Positions 52,739 to 62,074 of a stretch of 64,000 bases of DNA are shown one piece after another (position 1 is the first letter of the stretch; each line of letters opens with the position of its first letter). The stretch comes from Gelidibacter sediminis. GTDB lineage: Bacteria > Bacteroidota > Bacteroidia > Flavobacteriales > Flavobacteriaceae. Under the pieces are notes generated by a model that did not search any database, was not told where the DNA came from, and worked only from the letters and a program-made list of their open reading frames with translations. The position numbers and the translations under genes are program-made. Location of the stretch: contig NZ_SOBW01000007.1 of the NCBI RefSeq assembly GCF_004364975.1, forward strand, positions 806,001 to 870,000. The letters are read 5' to 3'.

Positions 52739-53791
52739 TTATGGCACTTCTTTAATCAGATACACATACACGGGAAAATGGTCACTAAAACCACCCGTAA
52801 ATCCGCCATCTGAAAAACTTCTAAACGGATACCCTTTCCAACGTCCGCGTTTGGTAGTCAAGTAATTCTTATTATAGATAAAGGCTTTGTAAAATCGGAA
52901 TGACGAATAATCCTTTTCCAATAAAGATTGCGACATTAAAATTTGATCAAACAGACTCCAAGCGTCCTGATATGCTGTAGTGCCCAACCCGTTTTTATAA
53001 AACTTCTCATAAGGATTGTAAAGGCCTTTTAAGTCCACATCCATTTTTTCATCTTTAGCTAACAATATATCTTTAACGCTGGCATTAATAGGATCATCAT
53101 TTAAATCGCCTATGGTGAATATCTTAGCATAAGGATCAATTATTTGAAGCGAATCAATAAGTCGTTTATTGAGTTTTGCAGCAGCCACACGTTTGCTCCT
53201 ACTACGCTCTTCACCACCACTCCGCGAAGGCCAGTGGTTGACTATGACATGAATTAAATCGCCATCAAGTTTTCCACTTACTAAAAGCTGATCTCTAGTA
53301 TACACACGGGTTTTAGTTGTTTCATCATAAATCTTTAATATATGACTACTTGTTGAAATGGGTTGAAATAGTGACTTTTGATACATTAGGGCAACATCAA
53401 TGCCACGGATATCTGGAGATTCATAGTGAATAATGCCATAATCTTTTTCTAACAAGAGCGGATCATTAGCCAAATCGACTAAAACATTCCTATTCTCAAT
53501 TTCCGAAACTCCTAAGATTGCAGGAGCATTCTGAGCACCGTCAGCACCAATCTCTGCAATGACACGCGCCATGTTTCGTATCTTTTTTTGATACACCGCT
53601 GAGCGACCAGCAACTAATTCCATCATCGGACTGGACTCATCAAATTTTGTGGGGTCATTGATGGTATCGAAAAGATTTTCCAAATTATAAAATGCAAGTG
53701 TATGTATCTTAAATTTCTTTGGTTCTTGCGACCATAGATTAGTAGCACACATTAGTAAAATAAGGCTGAAGCGAAAGGTCTGTAATGTCAT
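52739..53791 (-). CDS. secreted endonuclease/exonuclease/phosphatase family protein (copy 1)
   Basis: A 350-residue exported metal-dependent phosphoesterase. A signal peptide (MTLQTFRFSLILLMCATNLWSQ) leads into the EEP fold: AFYNLENLFD (Mg ligand Asn), VSEIENRNVL (Glu), RGIDVALMY, VNHWPSR, GDLNDDP (Asp-Asn pair) and GFSDHFPVYVY (final Asp-His). All catalytic residues are visible. Family members cut nucleic acids, phospholipids or inositol phosphates. It is a paralogue of 58708-59688; the two bracket a TonB receptor and DUF5689 gene, which suggests work on an external phosphate-containing polymer. Confidence 0.88.
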   Translation of the reverse strand: MTLQTFRFSLILLMCATNLWSQEPKKFKIHTLAFYNLENLFDTINDPTKFDESSPMMELVAGRSAVYQKKIRNMARVIAEIGADGAQNAPAILGVSEIENRNVLVDLANDPLLLEKDYGIIHYESPDIRGIDVALMYQKSLFQPISTSSHILKIYDETTKTRVYTRDQLLVSGKLDGDLIHVIVNHWPSRSGGEERSRSKRVAAAKLNKRLIDSLQIIDPYAKIFTIGDLNDDPINASVKDILLAKDEKMDVDLKGLYNPYEKFYKNGLGTTAYQDAWSLFDQILMSQSLLEKDYSSFRFYKAFIYNKNYLTTKRGRWKGYPFRSFSDGGFTGGFSDHFPVYVYLIKEVP

Positions 53792-53829
53792 TTTAAAAAT
53801 TTTTCATTTTACTCTCAGAATTCCGAAAT

Positions 53830-53837
53830 CAAATGTA
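53830..53837 (-). promoter_or_regulatory. -7 box for nuclease copy 1
   Basis: On the minus strand TACATTTG is a perfect TAnnTTTG box, 39 bases before the start codon. Confidence 0.5.
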
Positions 53838-54017
53838 AAAATATATTAGAAATAATGTACATTTATGAGGTCTAATTCTTTCATTGTTAGACAAAAGGAA
53901 ACTATTTTTCAATATATAGGCAGTGCAAAGTATCGCATAAGTTTTTATGTTGCAAAACATATTATTGTTTAATAAATCACTTCAGAGCACATCTGATTGA
54001 ACACATAAAAACCGCCT

Positions 54018-56780
54018 ATGAAAAAAGGTATGAGACTTCTTTTAATTGGTTTTTTTACTGTCCTTCCCTCGGCTGCGCAACAAACTATTTTGAAAGGCAG
54101 TGTTATTGATGGCACAACCCTTGTTCCTATCCCCAAAGTCACCATTACCATTGAAGCCACACTTCAATCTGTAGACACAGATGCTGAAGGACAATTCAGT
54201 TTTAGTTCTAATATTCCTTTAGGAGAGCAAATTATTAAAGTTGAAAAGCCGGGATATCTCACTAAGCGGTTTCCCATCATTATTTATGATGGTCAAACCC
54301 TAAACATTAGTGATATGATGCTTGATATCAACATTGCCGATTCTGTTGACCTGTTTATAATTACCCTTTCTGATGATGAGTTAAATGATGACGCCACTGG
54401 AGGTGCCGATAACATTTCTGGTCTTCTTCATGCCTCGCAAGACATCTTCCAACGGACTGCGGCCTTTGAATTTAGTGCGTCGTTTTTTAGCATTAGAGGT
54501 TTGGGTTCTGAGAACAGTACTGTTTTGATTAACGGGATCGAAATGAATAAATTATTAAATGGAAGACCTCAATGGAGCAATTGGGGCGGATTGAATGACA
54601 TGTTCCGAAATCAAGAATTAGCCTCCAATTTAGCCCCATCAAACTACAGCTTTGGAGGCACTCTAGGTGCCAACAATATCAGTACTAGAGCGTCAGAATA
54701 TAAAAAAGGTGGGCGCTTAACCTATTCTTCTTCGGATAGAAGCTATAGCCATCGGACCATTGCGAGTTATGCCACAGGGATGCTAAAAGGCGATTGGGCG
54801 CTGGCTGCCGCTATTGGTAAACGATGGGGAGAGGAAGGGTTTCAAGACGCTACTTTTTACGACTCCAATTCCTTCTTCGCATCCGTAGAAAAAAAAATAA
54901 ACGCTCATCACAGTATTAATCTTACCAGCTTTTACACCCCCAATCGCAGAGGAAAATCATCCCCCAACACCAAAGAGGTATATGACTTAAAGGGTATAAG
55001 ATATAATGAGTACTGGGGTTATCAAGATGGAGAAAAACGCAACTCACGCGTTAAAGAGGTAAGTGAGCCATTAGTGATGCTGAATCATTATTGGGACATC
55101 AGCAATACTACGACACTAAACACGAATGTGGGCTATCAATTTGGGAAAACAGGAAATAGTCGGTTAGATTACCCGGCAGGTGGTAACCCGAGTGGTGCGT
55201 ACTATCAAAAACTTCCAAGCTATGCCTTAGCTAGTTCCAATGGCCCTGATTATGCAACAGCTTATTTGTTGGAGCAAGAATTTTTAAAAGATGGGCAAAT
55301 TGATTGGAACCGAATTTATGATGCCAATATCACCAATACTAGTAGCGGTACAACAGCCGCTTACGTGCTATATGAAGACAGAAATGACGATACACAACTC
55401 ACAGCCAATACCATTCTTATGGCTGATGTTACCGATCATATAACCTTTAATGCATCACTAAATTATACCCTGCTCAATTCAGATAATTTTGCAATACTCA
55501 CAGATCTGTTAGGCGCTAACAGTGGCTTGAACGTTGACGCTTTTGATAATGTGCAATATGACTTAAAACATCCGAATAGAAGTGTTGCAGAGGGTGACCG
55601 GTTTAGATACAATTATAAGATAAACGCAAACGTGCTATCTGGATTTGTACAGGCACAATTTAGGTATCATAAAGTAGATTTTTTTGGGGCATTGAGTGCT
55701 ACCCATACTGCATATCAACGCAACGGTGATTATCAGCATGAAACCTATCCTGACAATTCTTACGGAAAAGGGCCACAATTAAACTTTACGGGAATGGGCG
55801 TAAAAAGTGGTATGACCTATAAAATTTCTGGAAAACATGTGTTAGATGTTAAAGTTGGGCACTTGACGAAAGCGCCTGCCATTAGAAACACTTTCTCCAA
55901 CGCAAGAGAAAACAACAATGTGGTGAAGAACCTCACTGAAGAAAAAATAAGCTCAGCAGATGCAAGCTATATTTTTCGCTCCTCAAAGTTGAAAGCAAAA
56001 CTGACAGGCTTCTATTTAAAAATTAAAGATGCAAACGACATTTCGTTTTACTACGCTGATGGTTTAAGTAGTTTTGAAATATCAGAAAATCAGACCTCAG
56101 CATTTGTACAAGAAATTATGCAAGGTATAGACAAACAACATATTGGTATAGAATTAGGTATAGAGCTACCACTTACAACTACCTTAAAATTAAAAGGTGC
56201 AGGTTCTATGGGTCAATATACCTATAGCAATAATCCTAATATATACCTGACCTCTTCCAGTTTTACCAATCTTGAAGGTATCGACCTTGGAACAAGTTTG
56301 CTAAAGAATTATAAATTATCCACAGGCCCTCAAACTGCATACTCTGTAGGTTTTGAATACCGTGATCCCGAATATTGGTGGTTTGGTGCTACTCTTAATT
56401 TTTTTGATCATACTTATGTAGATATTAATCCGTTGACGCGAACTCGGAACTTCTACTCGGATGCTGACGGGTTGCCTTTTAATGATTATGATCCTGAAGT
56501 GGCGCGACAACTCTTGAAACAAGAACAATTTGATAATTATATGATTGTAAACCTCGTGGGAGGTAAATCATGGAAAATCAAAACTTATTTTGTTGGTTTT
56601 TTCGCAAGTGTCAACAACCTCTTAGATGCCGTACACAAAACTGGAGGTTTTGAACAAGGTAGAAATGCCAATTATCGCGAATTGAAAGCAGATGCAGGTC
56701 GTGAGACGCCAGTATTTGGCTCTAAATATTGGTACGGTCGAGGCGCCACATATTTTTTTAACGTTTACGTGAGATATTAA
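54018..56780 (+). CDS. TonB-dependent outer-membrane receptor
   Basis: A 920-residue outer-membrane transporter. A signal peptide (about 1-20, ends PSAAQ) is followed by a carboxypeptidase-regulatory-like domain (about 22-110; LKGSVIDGTTLVPIPKVTITIE), a plug domain (about 140-240; FFSIRGLGSENSTVLINGIEMN) and a 22-strand barrel ending FFNVYVRY with the usual terminal aromatic residue. It lacks a SusD partner; the next gene is a DUF5689 lipoprotein instead. The substrate is unknown, and the nearby nuclease-like enzymes hint at nucleic acid or phosphate-ester uptake. Confidence 0.93.
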   Translation: MKKGMRLLLIGFFTVLPSAAQQTILKGSVIDGTTLVPIPKVTITIEATLQSVDTDAEGQFSFSSNIPLGEQIIKVEKPGYLTKRFPIIIYDGQTLNISDMMLDINIADSVDLFIITLSDDELNDDATGGADNISGLLHASQDIFQRTAAFEFSASFFSIRGLGSENSTVLINGIEMNKLLNGRPQWSNWGGLNDMFRNQELASNLAPSNYSFGGTLGANNISTRASEYKKGGRLTYSSSDRSYSHRTIASYATGMLKGDWALAAAIGKRWGEEGFQDATFYDSNSFFASVEKKINAHHSINLTSFYTPNRRGKSSPNTKEVYDLKGIRYNEYWGYQDGEKRNSRVKEVSEPLVMLNHYWDISNTTTLNTNVGYQFGKTGNSRLDYPAGGNPSGAYYQKLPSYALASSNGPDYATAYLLEQEFLKDGQIDWNRIYDANITNTSSGTTAAYVLYEDRNDDTQLTANTILMADVTDHITFNASLNYTLLNSDNFAILTDLLGANSGLNVDAFDNVQYDLKHPNRSVAEGDRFRYNYKINANVLSGFVQAQFRYHKVDFFGALSATHTAYQRNGDYQHETYPDNSYGKGPQLNFTGMGVKSGMTYKISGKHVLDVKVGHLTKAPAIRNTFSNARENNNVVKNLTEEKISSADASYIFRSSKLKAKLTGFYLKIKDANDISFYYADGLSSFEISENQTSAFVQEIMQGIDKQHIGIELGIELPLTTTLKLKGAGSMGQYTYSNNPNIYLTSSSFTNLEGIDLGTSLLKNYKLSTGPQTAYSVGFEYRDPEYWWFGATLNFFDHTYVDINPLTRTRNFYSDADGLPFNDYDPEVARQLLKQEQFDNYMIVNLVGGKSWKIKTYFVGFFASVNNLLDAVHKTGGFEQGRNANYRELKADAGRETPVFGSKYWYGRGATYFFNVYVRY

Positions 56781-56809
56781 AACTAAAGTTTAAACTAAAA
56801 TATATTGCC

Positions 56810-58240
56810 ATGATCAAGCCTATAAAACCTTTAGCATTGCTCTCTGGAATGCTGATTGCACTTGCTGTTATATCATGCGTTCAGGATGATGATTTTTCAA
56901 TCCCGGACGGATTGGGTGTTGAAGAAAACAAGGGTTTACAAGCACTCTTGGCCAGTGACGCTACTGAAATTTCCATTCCTGATTTGAAAGCGAAATATAC
57001 AAACAACGATGCGTTACCTGTTCTGATCGAAACAAATATTTACATTAGAGGTTATGTTAGTTCCTCCGATAAATCTGGCAACTTCTTCAAGGAAATTTAT
57101 ATTCAAAACGCTGCAGTAGATCCGACTGCTGGTATAAAGGTTATCATCAACCAAGTAGACAGTTATAACCAATACAATATTGGCAGAGAAGTGTATATCA
57201 ATCTAAAGGGTTTATATGTTGGGGAAGAGCGTGTAGGCAATGGTGTGACGACCATTGGAGGCAGCACAAAAACCAATCAATTTGGCACTATTGTCCAACG
57301 ATTGACCGAGAATCAAAGAATGCAGCAGATTTTCCGCACAGGAACCACGCTTCCTTTGACTCCATTAAATCTTACTTTTTCCCAAGTTAATAGCAATCAT
57401 ATTGGGATATACAGCAAATTTAATGGTGTCGAATTTGCAACACATTTAGAGGGTAAACGTTATTTTGACCCTGTGCAGGATTTTGACACCTTAAGACAAT
57501 TACAAAGTTGCACTGGCACAATAGGCTATTCCAATTTTAGCTTGGAAACTAGTTCATTTGCCAGTTTTAAAGATGTTTTGCTTCCTACCGGTAATGGCTC
57601 TATTTCAGGTGTTATTACAAAAACATATGATGGGAGCAGATTAGTAATAGCCTTAAATATACTAGGCGATGTGGTGATGACAGACAGTAGATGTATTCCT
57701 TTGAGCTTGGGCAATTTTAAGCTGCTATTTAAAGAAGATTTTGAATCTGCAAAACATAACACCAACCTGAATTTTAAAGGGTGGACAAATTTTGCCCAAG
57801 CTGGTACTACAAAATGGCGAGAGAAAAATTTAGAGGGCAACGGATTTACTGAATTCAGCTCTTTTGGTAGCCGAGTGCCAATAAATATTGCATGGCTGAT
57901 AACCCCCGGACTTGATATGGATGCACCATCGGAAAAATATTTAAATTTTAGGGCAGCGCAGCACCATCTGGACTCACCCAATAATACTTTAGAAGTACTG
58001 GTTTCTACAAATTACAACGGCAGCAATGTACTTGCCGCAACTTGGATTTCTGTAGATGCCGCTATTCCCTCGCAAAATCATCCGTGGTACGAATTTATAG
58101 ACTCAGGTTTGATAGATGTATCGTCGTATACAGGAACGTTACATGTAGCATTTAAGGTGACAGGGTCTGGGACAGATACTACTTTAGATGGCTCCTATCA
58201 AATTGATGATGTGATGCTTTTAACTCCAGATAAAAAATAA
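56810..58240 (+). CDS. DUF5689 lipoprotein with choice-of-anchor J domain
   Basis: A 476-residue surface lipoprotein (signal with lipobox VISC, then VQDDD). Residues about 35-265 match DUF5689, an OB-like beta domain (ISIPDLKAKYTN, IYIRGYVSSSDKSGNFFKEIYIQN, GIKVIINQ). Residues about 300-476 form a choice-of-anchor J jelly-roll (FKEDFESAKHNTNLNFKGWTNF, WLITPGLDMDAPSEKYLNFRAAQ, SYQIDDVML). It starts 29 bases after the TonB receptor stop, so the two are an operon and probably a receptor-lipoprotein pair, analogous in position to SusC/SusD. The function of DUF5689 is not established. Confidence 0.9.
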   Translation: MIKPIKPLALLSGMLIALAVISCVQDDDFSIPDGLGVEENKGLQALLASDATEISIPDLKAKYTNNDALPVLIETNIYIRGYVSSSDKSGNFFKEIYIQNAAVDPTAGIKVIINQVDSYNQYNIGREVYINLKGLYVGEERVGNGVTTIGGSTKTNQFGTIVQRLTENQRMQQIFRTGTTLPLTPLNLTFSQVNSNHIGIYSKFNGVEFATHLEGKRYFDPVQDFDTLRQLQSCTGTIGYSNFSLETSSFASFKDVLLPTGNGSISGVITKTYDGSRLVIALNILGDVVMTDSRCIPLSLGNFKLLFKEDFESAKHNTNLNFKGWTNFAQAGTTKWREKNLEGNGFTEFSSFGSRVPINIAWLITPGLDMDAPSEKYLNFRAAQHHLDSPNNTLEVLVSTNYNGSNVLAATWISVDAAIPSQNHPWYEFIDSGLIDVSSYTGTLHVAFKVTGSGTDTTLDGSYQIDDVMLLTPDKK

Positions 58241-58266
58241 CTTAACAAGAAATAGCATTATTTGAT

Positions 58267-58274
58267 TACTTTTG
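58267..58274 (+). promoter_or_regulatory. -7 box for the small membrane protein, leaderless candidate
   Basis: TACTTTTG is a perfect TAnnTTTG box whose last base is only six bases before the ATG at 58281, so transcription would start at or next to the start codon. Confidence 0.55.
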
Positions 58275-58280
58275 CGATCT

Positions 58281-58655
58281 ATGACGATTTTTGACCAACT
58301 ATTCTTCAATAGTTTTAACTACTATAAGAAGAGCGCCTATAGGACAGAGGCCAACAGAATTGCTATTGCCTACATCACTCTCGTGCAAGCATCCTTACTA
58401 CTTGTTTTGGGGGTCTTTTTTGCTGAGTTCTTCCAACAAATGCATGTAGACACCATGTCTTCTTCAAATGCTTGGATATTGTTTGCAGTCGCTTCCCTAT
58501 TCCTTTATTTCAAAAATTGGATCCAATACAGTGGTAAAAAACGTAAAATCATGAATGCCAAGCAGCAGAAAAAAACTGGTTATGGCATTTTTACATTGTG
58601 GCTGATTCCTGTAGTGGCTATATTCTTAGCTGTGATGTTCCTAAAAGTGGTGTAA
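58281..58655 (+). CDS. small three-helix membrane protein
   Basis: A 124-residue inner-membrane protein with hydrophobic segments at about 30-48, 63-78 and 102-122 and basic loops (GKKRKIMNAKQQKKTG). No family is recognised. I use the ATG at 58281; a TTG at 58272 in the same frame falls inside the promoter box and cannot be translated. It lies 40 bases after the DUF5689 gene on the same strand and may also be read from its transcript. Confidence 0.7.
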   Translation: MTIFDQLFFNSFNYYKKSAYRTEANRIAIAYITLVQASLLLVLGVFFAEFFQQMHVDTMSSSNAWILFAVASLFLYFKNWIQYSGKKRKIMNAKQQKKTGYGIFTLWLIPVVAIFLAVMFLKVV

Positions 58656-58707
58656 TGAATACATCAGGAAATTAATCATCCTCACCTTGATTAAATTCAG
58701 AAGTATC

Positions 58708-59688
58708 TTAACTACCTTTTAAAGAGTGCCTTGTCTCTTGTAATTGAATATATACCGGAAAATGGTCGCTATAACCGCCTTTATATTTTTTTCCCACATA
58801 GGTCCTAAACGGCTGCCCTTTATATTTTCCATCAAATTGTGTTAAAAACGTATCATCAAAAATATCTGCTTTTACAAACTCAAGTCCTTTATGTCCTGGA
58901 GCTATCATATTGCTTGTTAACAATATCTGATCAAATAAAATCCATTTATAATTATGATTGGCACTGCCTCTAGTATAAGAAAGCAAGGTTTCCATAGGGT
59001 TATAAAGTTGTTGCTCATTTTTTAAGTACTGAATGCTTTCATTTTTTGGGTTGTCATTAAAATCGCCCATCACGATAATCTTCGCTTCGGCATCAACTCC
59101 TTTGATATCATTTATAAGTTCTATCACTCTTTGGGCAGCAAACATGCGCTTATGTCCTGTTCTATCGGATTGTTGATGTCTTGATGGCCAATGATTGACT
59201 AATATATGTATTTTTTCATCCCGTAAATACCCGCTCACCTTAAGAATATCCCTTGTATAATCTCTGACTCCCACTTCACTTTCAACAAAGAGTGTCATTG
59301 ATTCTGAAGCTTCTAAACTAAAGCTGTTTTTGTCATAGACCAAAGCTACATCAATACCGCGTTCATCGGGCGAGTTGTAATGTACAAATCTGTAATTATA
59401 GTCTTTTAAATGCTTGCTTTGGATAAGATCTGTCAGCACCTTGTCGTTCTCAACTTCAGCTAACCCTATAAGTGCCGGTGGCTTCTGTAACTCCTTAAAC
59501 CCGATTTTAGAAATCGCTTTTCCTGTTTTGTAGATTTTTGTTTCATACCGCTCCTTGTTCCATTTCTTAGCTGTTTTTTCTAAAAAGTCAGTATCCATAA
59601 TTAGAGGATCATTTATATGATCAAATAAATTCTCAGTATTATAAAAAGCAATCGTATGGGTATCAGAATTTGGGCTTTGTAAACTCAC
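58708..59688 (-). CDS. endonuclease/exonuclease/phosphatase family protein (copy 2), no signal peptide
   Basis: A 326-residue paralogue of the protein at 52739-53791. All EEP motifs are intact: AFYNTENLFD, LAEVENDKVL, RGIDVALVYD, VNHWPSR, GDFNDNP and GYSDHFPVYI. Unlike copy 1 it begins straight with the catalytic domain. Its start codon is GTG at 59688; an in-frame TAA lies four codons upstream, so no signal peptide can be gained by extension. It may act in the cytoplasm on imported material. It points toward the TonB operon and converges with it. Confidence 0.85.
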   Translation of the reverse strand: MSLQSPNSDTHTIAFYNTENLFDHINDPLIMDTDFLEKTAKKWNKERYETKIYKTGKAISKIGFKELQKPPALIGLAEVENDKVLTDLIQSKHLKDYNYRFVHYNSPDERGIDVALVYDKNSFSLEASESMTLFVESEVGVRDYTRDILKVSGYLRDEKIHILVNHWPSRHQQSDRTGHKRMFAAQRVIELINDIKGVDAEAKIIVMGDFNDNPKNESIQYLKNEQQLYNPMETLLSYTRGSANHNYKWILFDQILLTSNMIAPGHKGLEFVKADIFDDTFLTQFDGKYKGQPFRTYVGKKYKGGYSDHFPVYIQLQETRHSLKGS

Positions 59689-59737
59689 ATCAATAATTTA
59701 AGTTTTAAAAATACTAAATGAAAGCCAATCAATTATG

Positions 59738-59745
59738 TAACTTTG
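59738..59745 (+). promoter_or_regulatory. -7 box for hflX
   Basis: TAACTTTG is a perfect TAnnTTTG box, 16 bases before the hflX ATG. Confidence 0.6.
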
Positions 59746-59761
59746 TGTTTTAATCAGATAT

Positions 59762-60973
59762 ATGTTAGAGAAGAAAGATATTAATTTAGAAAAGGCCGTT
59801 TTAATTGGTGTTGTCACCAAACAACAGAATGAAGAAAAGTCTAAAGAATATTTAGATGAGCTAGAATTCTTAACCTATACAGCAGGCGGCGAAGTTATAA
59901 AACGCTTCACACAAAAAATGGAAATGCCAAATCCTAAAACCTTTATTGGAACGGGAAAAATGCAAGAAGTCGCGGAATTTATCAAAGAAAATGATATTGG
60001 GACCGCAATTTTTGATGATGAACTTTCAGCAGCACAAGAACGAAATATCAGTAAATTATTAGCGTGTAAGGTTTTGGATAGAACCAACCTTATTCTCGAC
60101 ATTTTTGCACAACGTGCACAAACGAGTTACGCCCGTACACAGGTTGAATTGGCACAATGCGAGTATCTATTACCACGCCTAAAAGGGATGTGGACGCATT
60201 TGGAACGTCAAAAAGGGGGTATCGGAATGCGTGGTCCTGGAGAAACTGAAATTGAAACGGATAGACGTATTGTCAGAGACAGAATTTCACTTTTAAGAGA
60301 GAAAATTAAGAATATTGACCGTCAGCAGTCTGTTCAACGCGGCAACAGAGGTCAATTGGTTCGTGTAGCGCTGGTTGGGTATACGAACGTAGGTAAATCT
60401 ACCCTTATGAATGTGATCAGTAAAAGTGAAGTATTTGCAGAAGATAAGTTATTTGCAACTTTAGACACCACGGTACGTAAAGTTGTAATTGGCAATCTGC
60501 CTTTTTTGATGACGGATACCGTAGGATTTATTAGAAAATTACCTACACAATTGGTAGAATCCTTCAAGAGCACATTAGACGAGGTGCGGGAAGCTGACCT
60601 GCTGTTGCATGTAGTAGATATTTCGCACCCTAACTTTGAAGAGCAGATTGCTTCTGTAAATAAAATTCTTGGAGAAATTGATAGCGCAAATAAGCCTACT
60701 ATTATGGTTTTCAATAAAATTGACTCCTATGAGGCTGTACCATTTGATAAGGATGATTTAATTGCTGTAAGAACCAAAGAAAATTATTCACTTGACGAGT
60801 GGAAAAAAACTTGGATGAATAAAATTGGGAATGATGCTATATTTATTTCAGCCTTAAATAAGGAAAATATGGAAGCGTTTAAAAGACGTGTGTATGATGA
60901 AGTGAGAGCTATTCATGTGGCGCGGTTCCCATATAATAATTTTCTATATCCTGATTATCAGGAAGAAGAATAA
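59762..60973 (+). CDS. hflX: GTPase HflX
   Basis: A 403-residue ribosome-binding GTPase that splits stalled 70S ribosomes after stress. The N-terminal HflX domain (about 10-100; NPKTFIGTGKMQEVAEFI) is followed by the coiled linker with the family signature KGGIGMRGPGETEIETDRR and the GTPase domain: G1 GYTNVGKS, G3 DTVGFI, G4 NKID. The short C-terminal extension ends in a basic and acidic stretch. It is transcribed from its own promoter box and ends in a strong terminator. Confidence 0.95.
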   Translation: MLEKKDINLEKAVLIGVVTKQQNEEKSKEYLDELEFLTYTAGGEVIKRFTQKMEMPNPKTFIGTGKMQEVAEFIKENDIGTAIFDDELSAAQERNISKLLACKVLDRTNLILDIFAQRAQTSYARTQVELAQCEYLLPRLKGMWTHLERQKGGIGMRGPGETEIETDRRIVRDRISLLREKIKNIDRQQSVQRGNRGQLVRVALVGYTNVGKSTLMNVISKSEVFAEDKLFATLDTTVRKVVIGNLPFLMTDTVGFIRKLPTQLVESFKSTLDEVREADLLLHVVDISHPNFEEQIASVNKILGEIDSANKPTIMVFNKIDSYEAVPFDKDDLIAVRTKENYSLDEWKKTWMNKIGNDAIFISALNKENMEAFKRRVYDEVRAIHVARFPYNNFLYPDYQEEE

Positions 60974-60995
60974 GAAGTGTCAGCTTAATAGAAAT

Positions 60996-61027
60996 AAAAA
61001 ATGCTACCCACATAGGTAGCATTTTTT
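60996..61027. terminator. bidirectional terminator
   Basis: AAAAAATGCTACC-CACATA-GGTAGCATTTTTT is a 13-base perfect stem between the convergent hflX and DUF3078 genes. Confidence 0.93.
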
Positions 61028-61048
61028 GTTTATAGTTTACAATTCAAC

Positions 61049-61996
61049 TTAGAACTTATAAGTCAAACCAACTGTATAATACGTTTGTAAATCATTATCT
61101 ACATTATCAAATGTAGGTTCTGTTTGCAATGGCACCGCGGTTGGATTGTATAGTCCATATGCATAATTTAGAGCTTCTTGTTTGTTGCTTCTTAAGGCAA
61201 AATCAAAACCAACACCTAAATTTTTCCAAAGTGTATAACTAAATGCGTTTGTCCAGGTCCAGTTAGATAAATCTGAATCTTCGTAGCTGTAGAAAGCAGA
61301 TAAGTTAGATTTAAAATTAACAGCACCAATTTGTCTTGTATAATCTGCCACTACTTTAGCACCTAAAGACGAGTTAAAAACCGCATCATTGTCAGCAAAT
61401 ACAAAATTGTAGTTTAATGGGTGAATAACCACAACCAAATTATCAGTAGGCGTCCATGTAAAACCCACACCTAGGTCCAAATAGCCTGGATCGTTAAAAT
61501 TATTCAATAATGTAGTTCTGTATTCTCCCAAAGCAGAGGCAGCCCATTTATCGCTTAATTTTCTACCGTACAACGAAGACACATTAAACACATCAGTAGA
61601 CGGTCTGAAGCTATCATCATCATTTGGATTGTCTTTATCATCAAACTTAACCCAAGCCAGATTAACCGTTAAAGAGTTTCTCCAAAAATATGCGTCTTCC
61701 AATTTATTCGCAAAAGCATTAAAATTGACCCCAATATTACCAGTACTATTATTAGGTGTTCCTTGAGAATACCAATTGTTGAAACTAGAAAAACTACCAC
61801 CAATAACTCCAAACGCCCCTTTTTTCCATCCTGGAAGTGCATCAATTTGAGCTTGGATTGCGTTGGCTTCAGCCTGTGCTGCATTAGCAAGGGCTTGTTT
61901 TTCTGTTTTTTGTGCTAGTAACTCTTCTTTGGTTTGCGCAAAACCAAATGACATGGTCAACATTAAGACGAAACTTAAAATTACTTTTGGATTCAT
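61049..61996 (-). CDS. DUF3078 outer-membrane protein
   Basis: A 315-residue exported protein. A signal peptide (MNPKVILSFVLMLTMSFGFAQ) is followed by an Ala/Gln/Glu coiled segment (about 22-50; LLAQKTEKQALANAAQAEANAIQAQ) and a beta barrel-like DUF3078 domain (GGSFSSFNNWYSQG, then alternating strands, ending YTVGLTYKF with a C-terminal Phe). The family is Bacteroidota-specific with unknown function. The ATG at 61996 is chosen because a longer frame would start inside the promoter box at 62039-62046. Confidence 0.88.
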   Translation of the reverse strand: MNPKVILSFVLMLTMSFGFAQTKEELLAQKTEKQALANAAQAEANAIQAQIDALPGWKKGAFGVIGGSFSSFNNWYSQGTPNNSTGNIGVNFNAFANKLEDAYFWRNSLTVNLAWVKFDDKDNPNDDDSFRPSTDVFNVSSLYGRKLSDKWAASALGEYRTTLLNNFNDPGYLDLGVGFTWTPTDNLVVVIHPLNYNFVFADNDAVFNSSLGAKVVADYTRQIGAVNFKSNLSAFYSYEDSDLSNWTWTNAFSYTLWKNLGVGFDFALRSNKQEALNYAYGLYNPTAVPLQTEPTFDNVDNDLQTYYTVGLTYKF

Positions 61997-62038
61997 AATT
62001 ACGTGTTTTTGATTCAATTGATTCATTTTAAAAGCGTG

Positions 62039-62046
62039 CAAAGATA
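62039..62046 (-). promoter_or_regulatory. -7 box for the DUF3078 gene
   Basis: On the minus strand TATCTTTG is a perfect TAnnTTTG box, 43 bases before the chosen start. It overlaps the in-frame ATG at 62041, ruling that out. Confidence 0.6.
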
Positions 62047-62074
62047 CACTATTGTTACAATACCTCAGAAATTA

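Noticed and set aside
58272-58280. TTG as start of the small membrane protein
   Set aside because: The TTG is part of the TACTTTTG promoter box, so it would not be in the mRNA.
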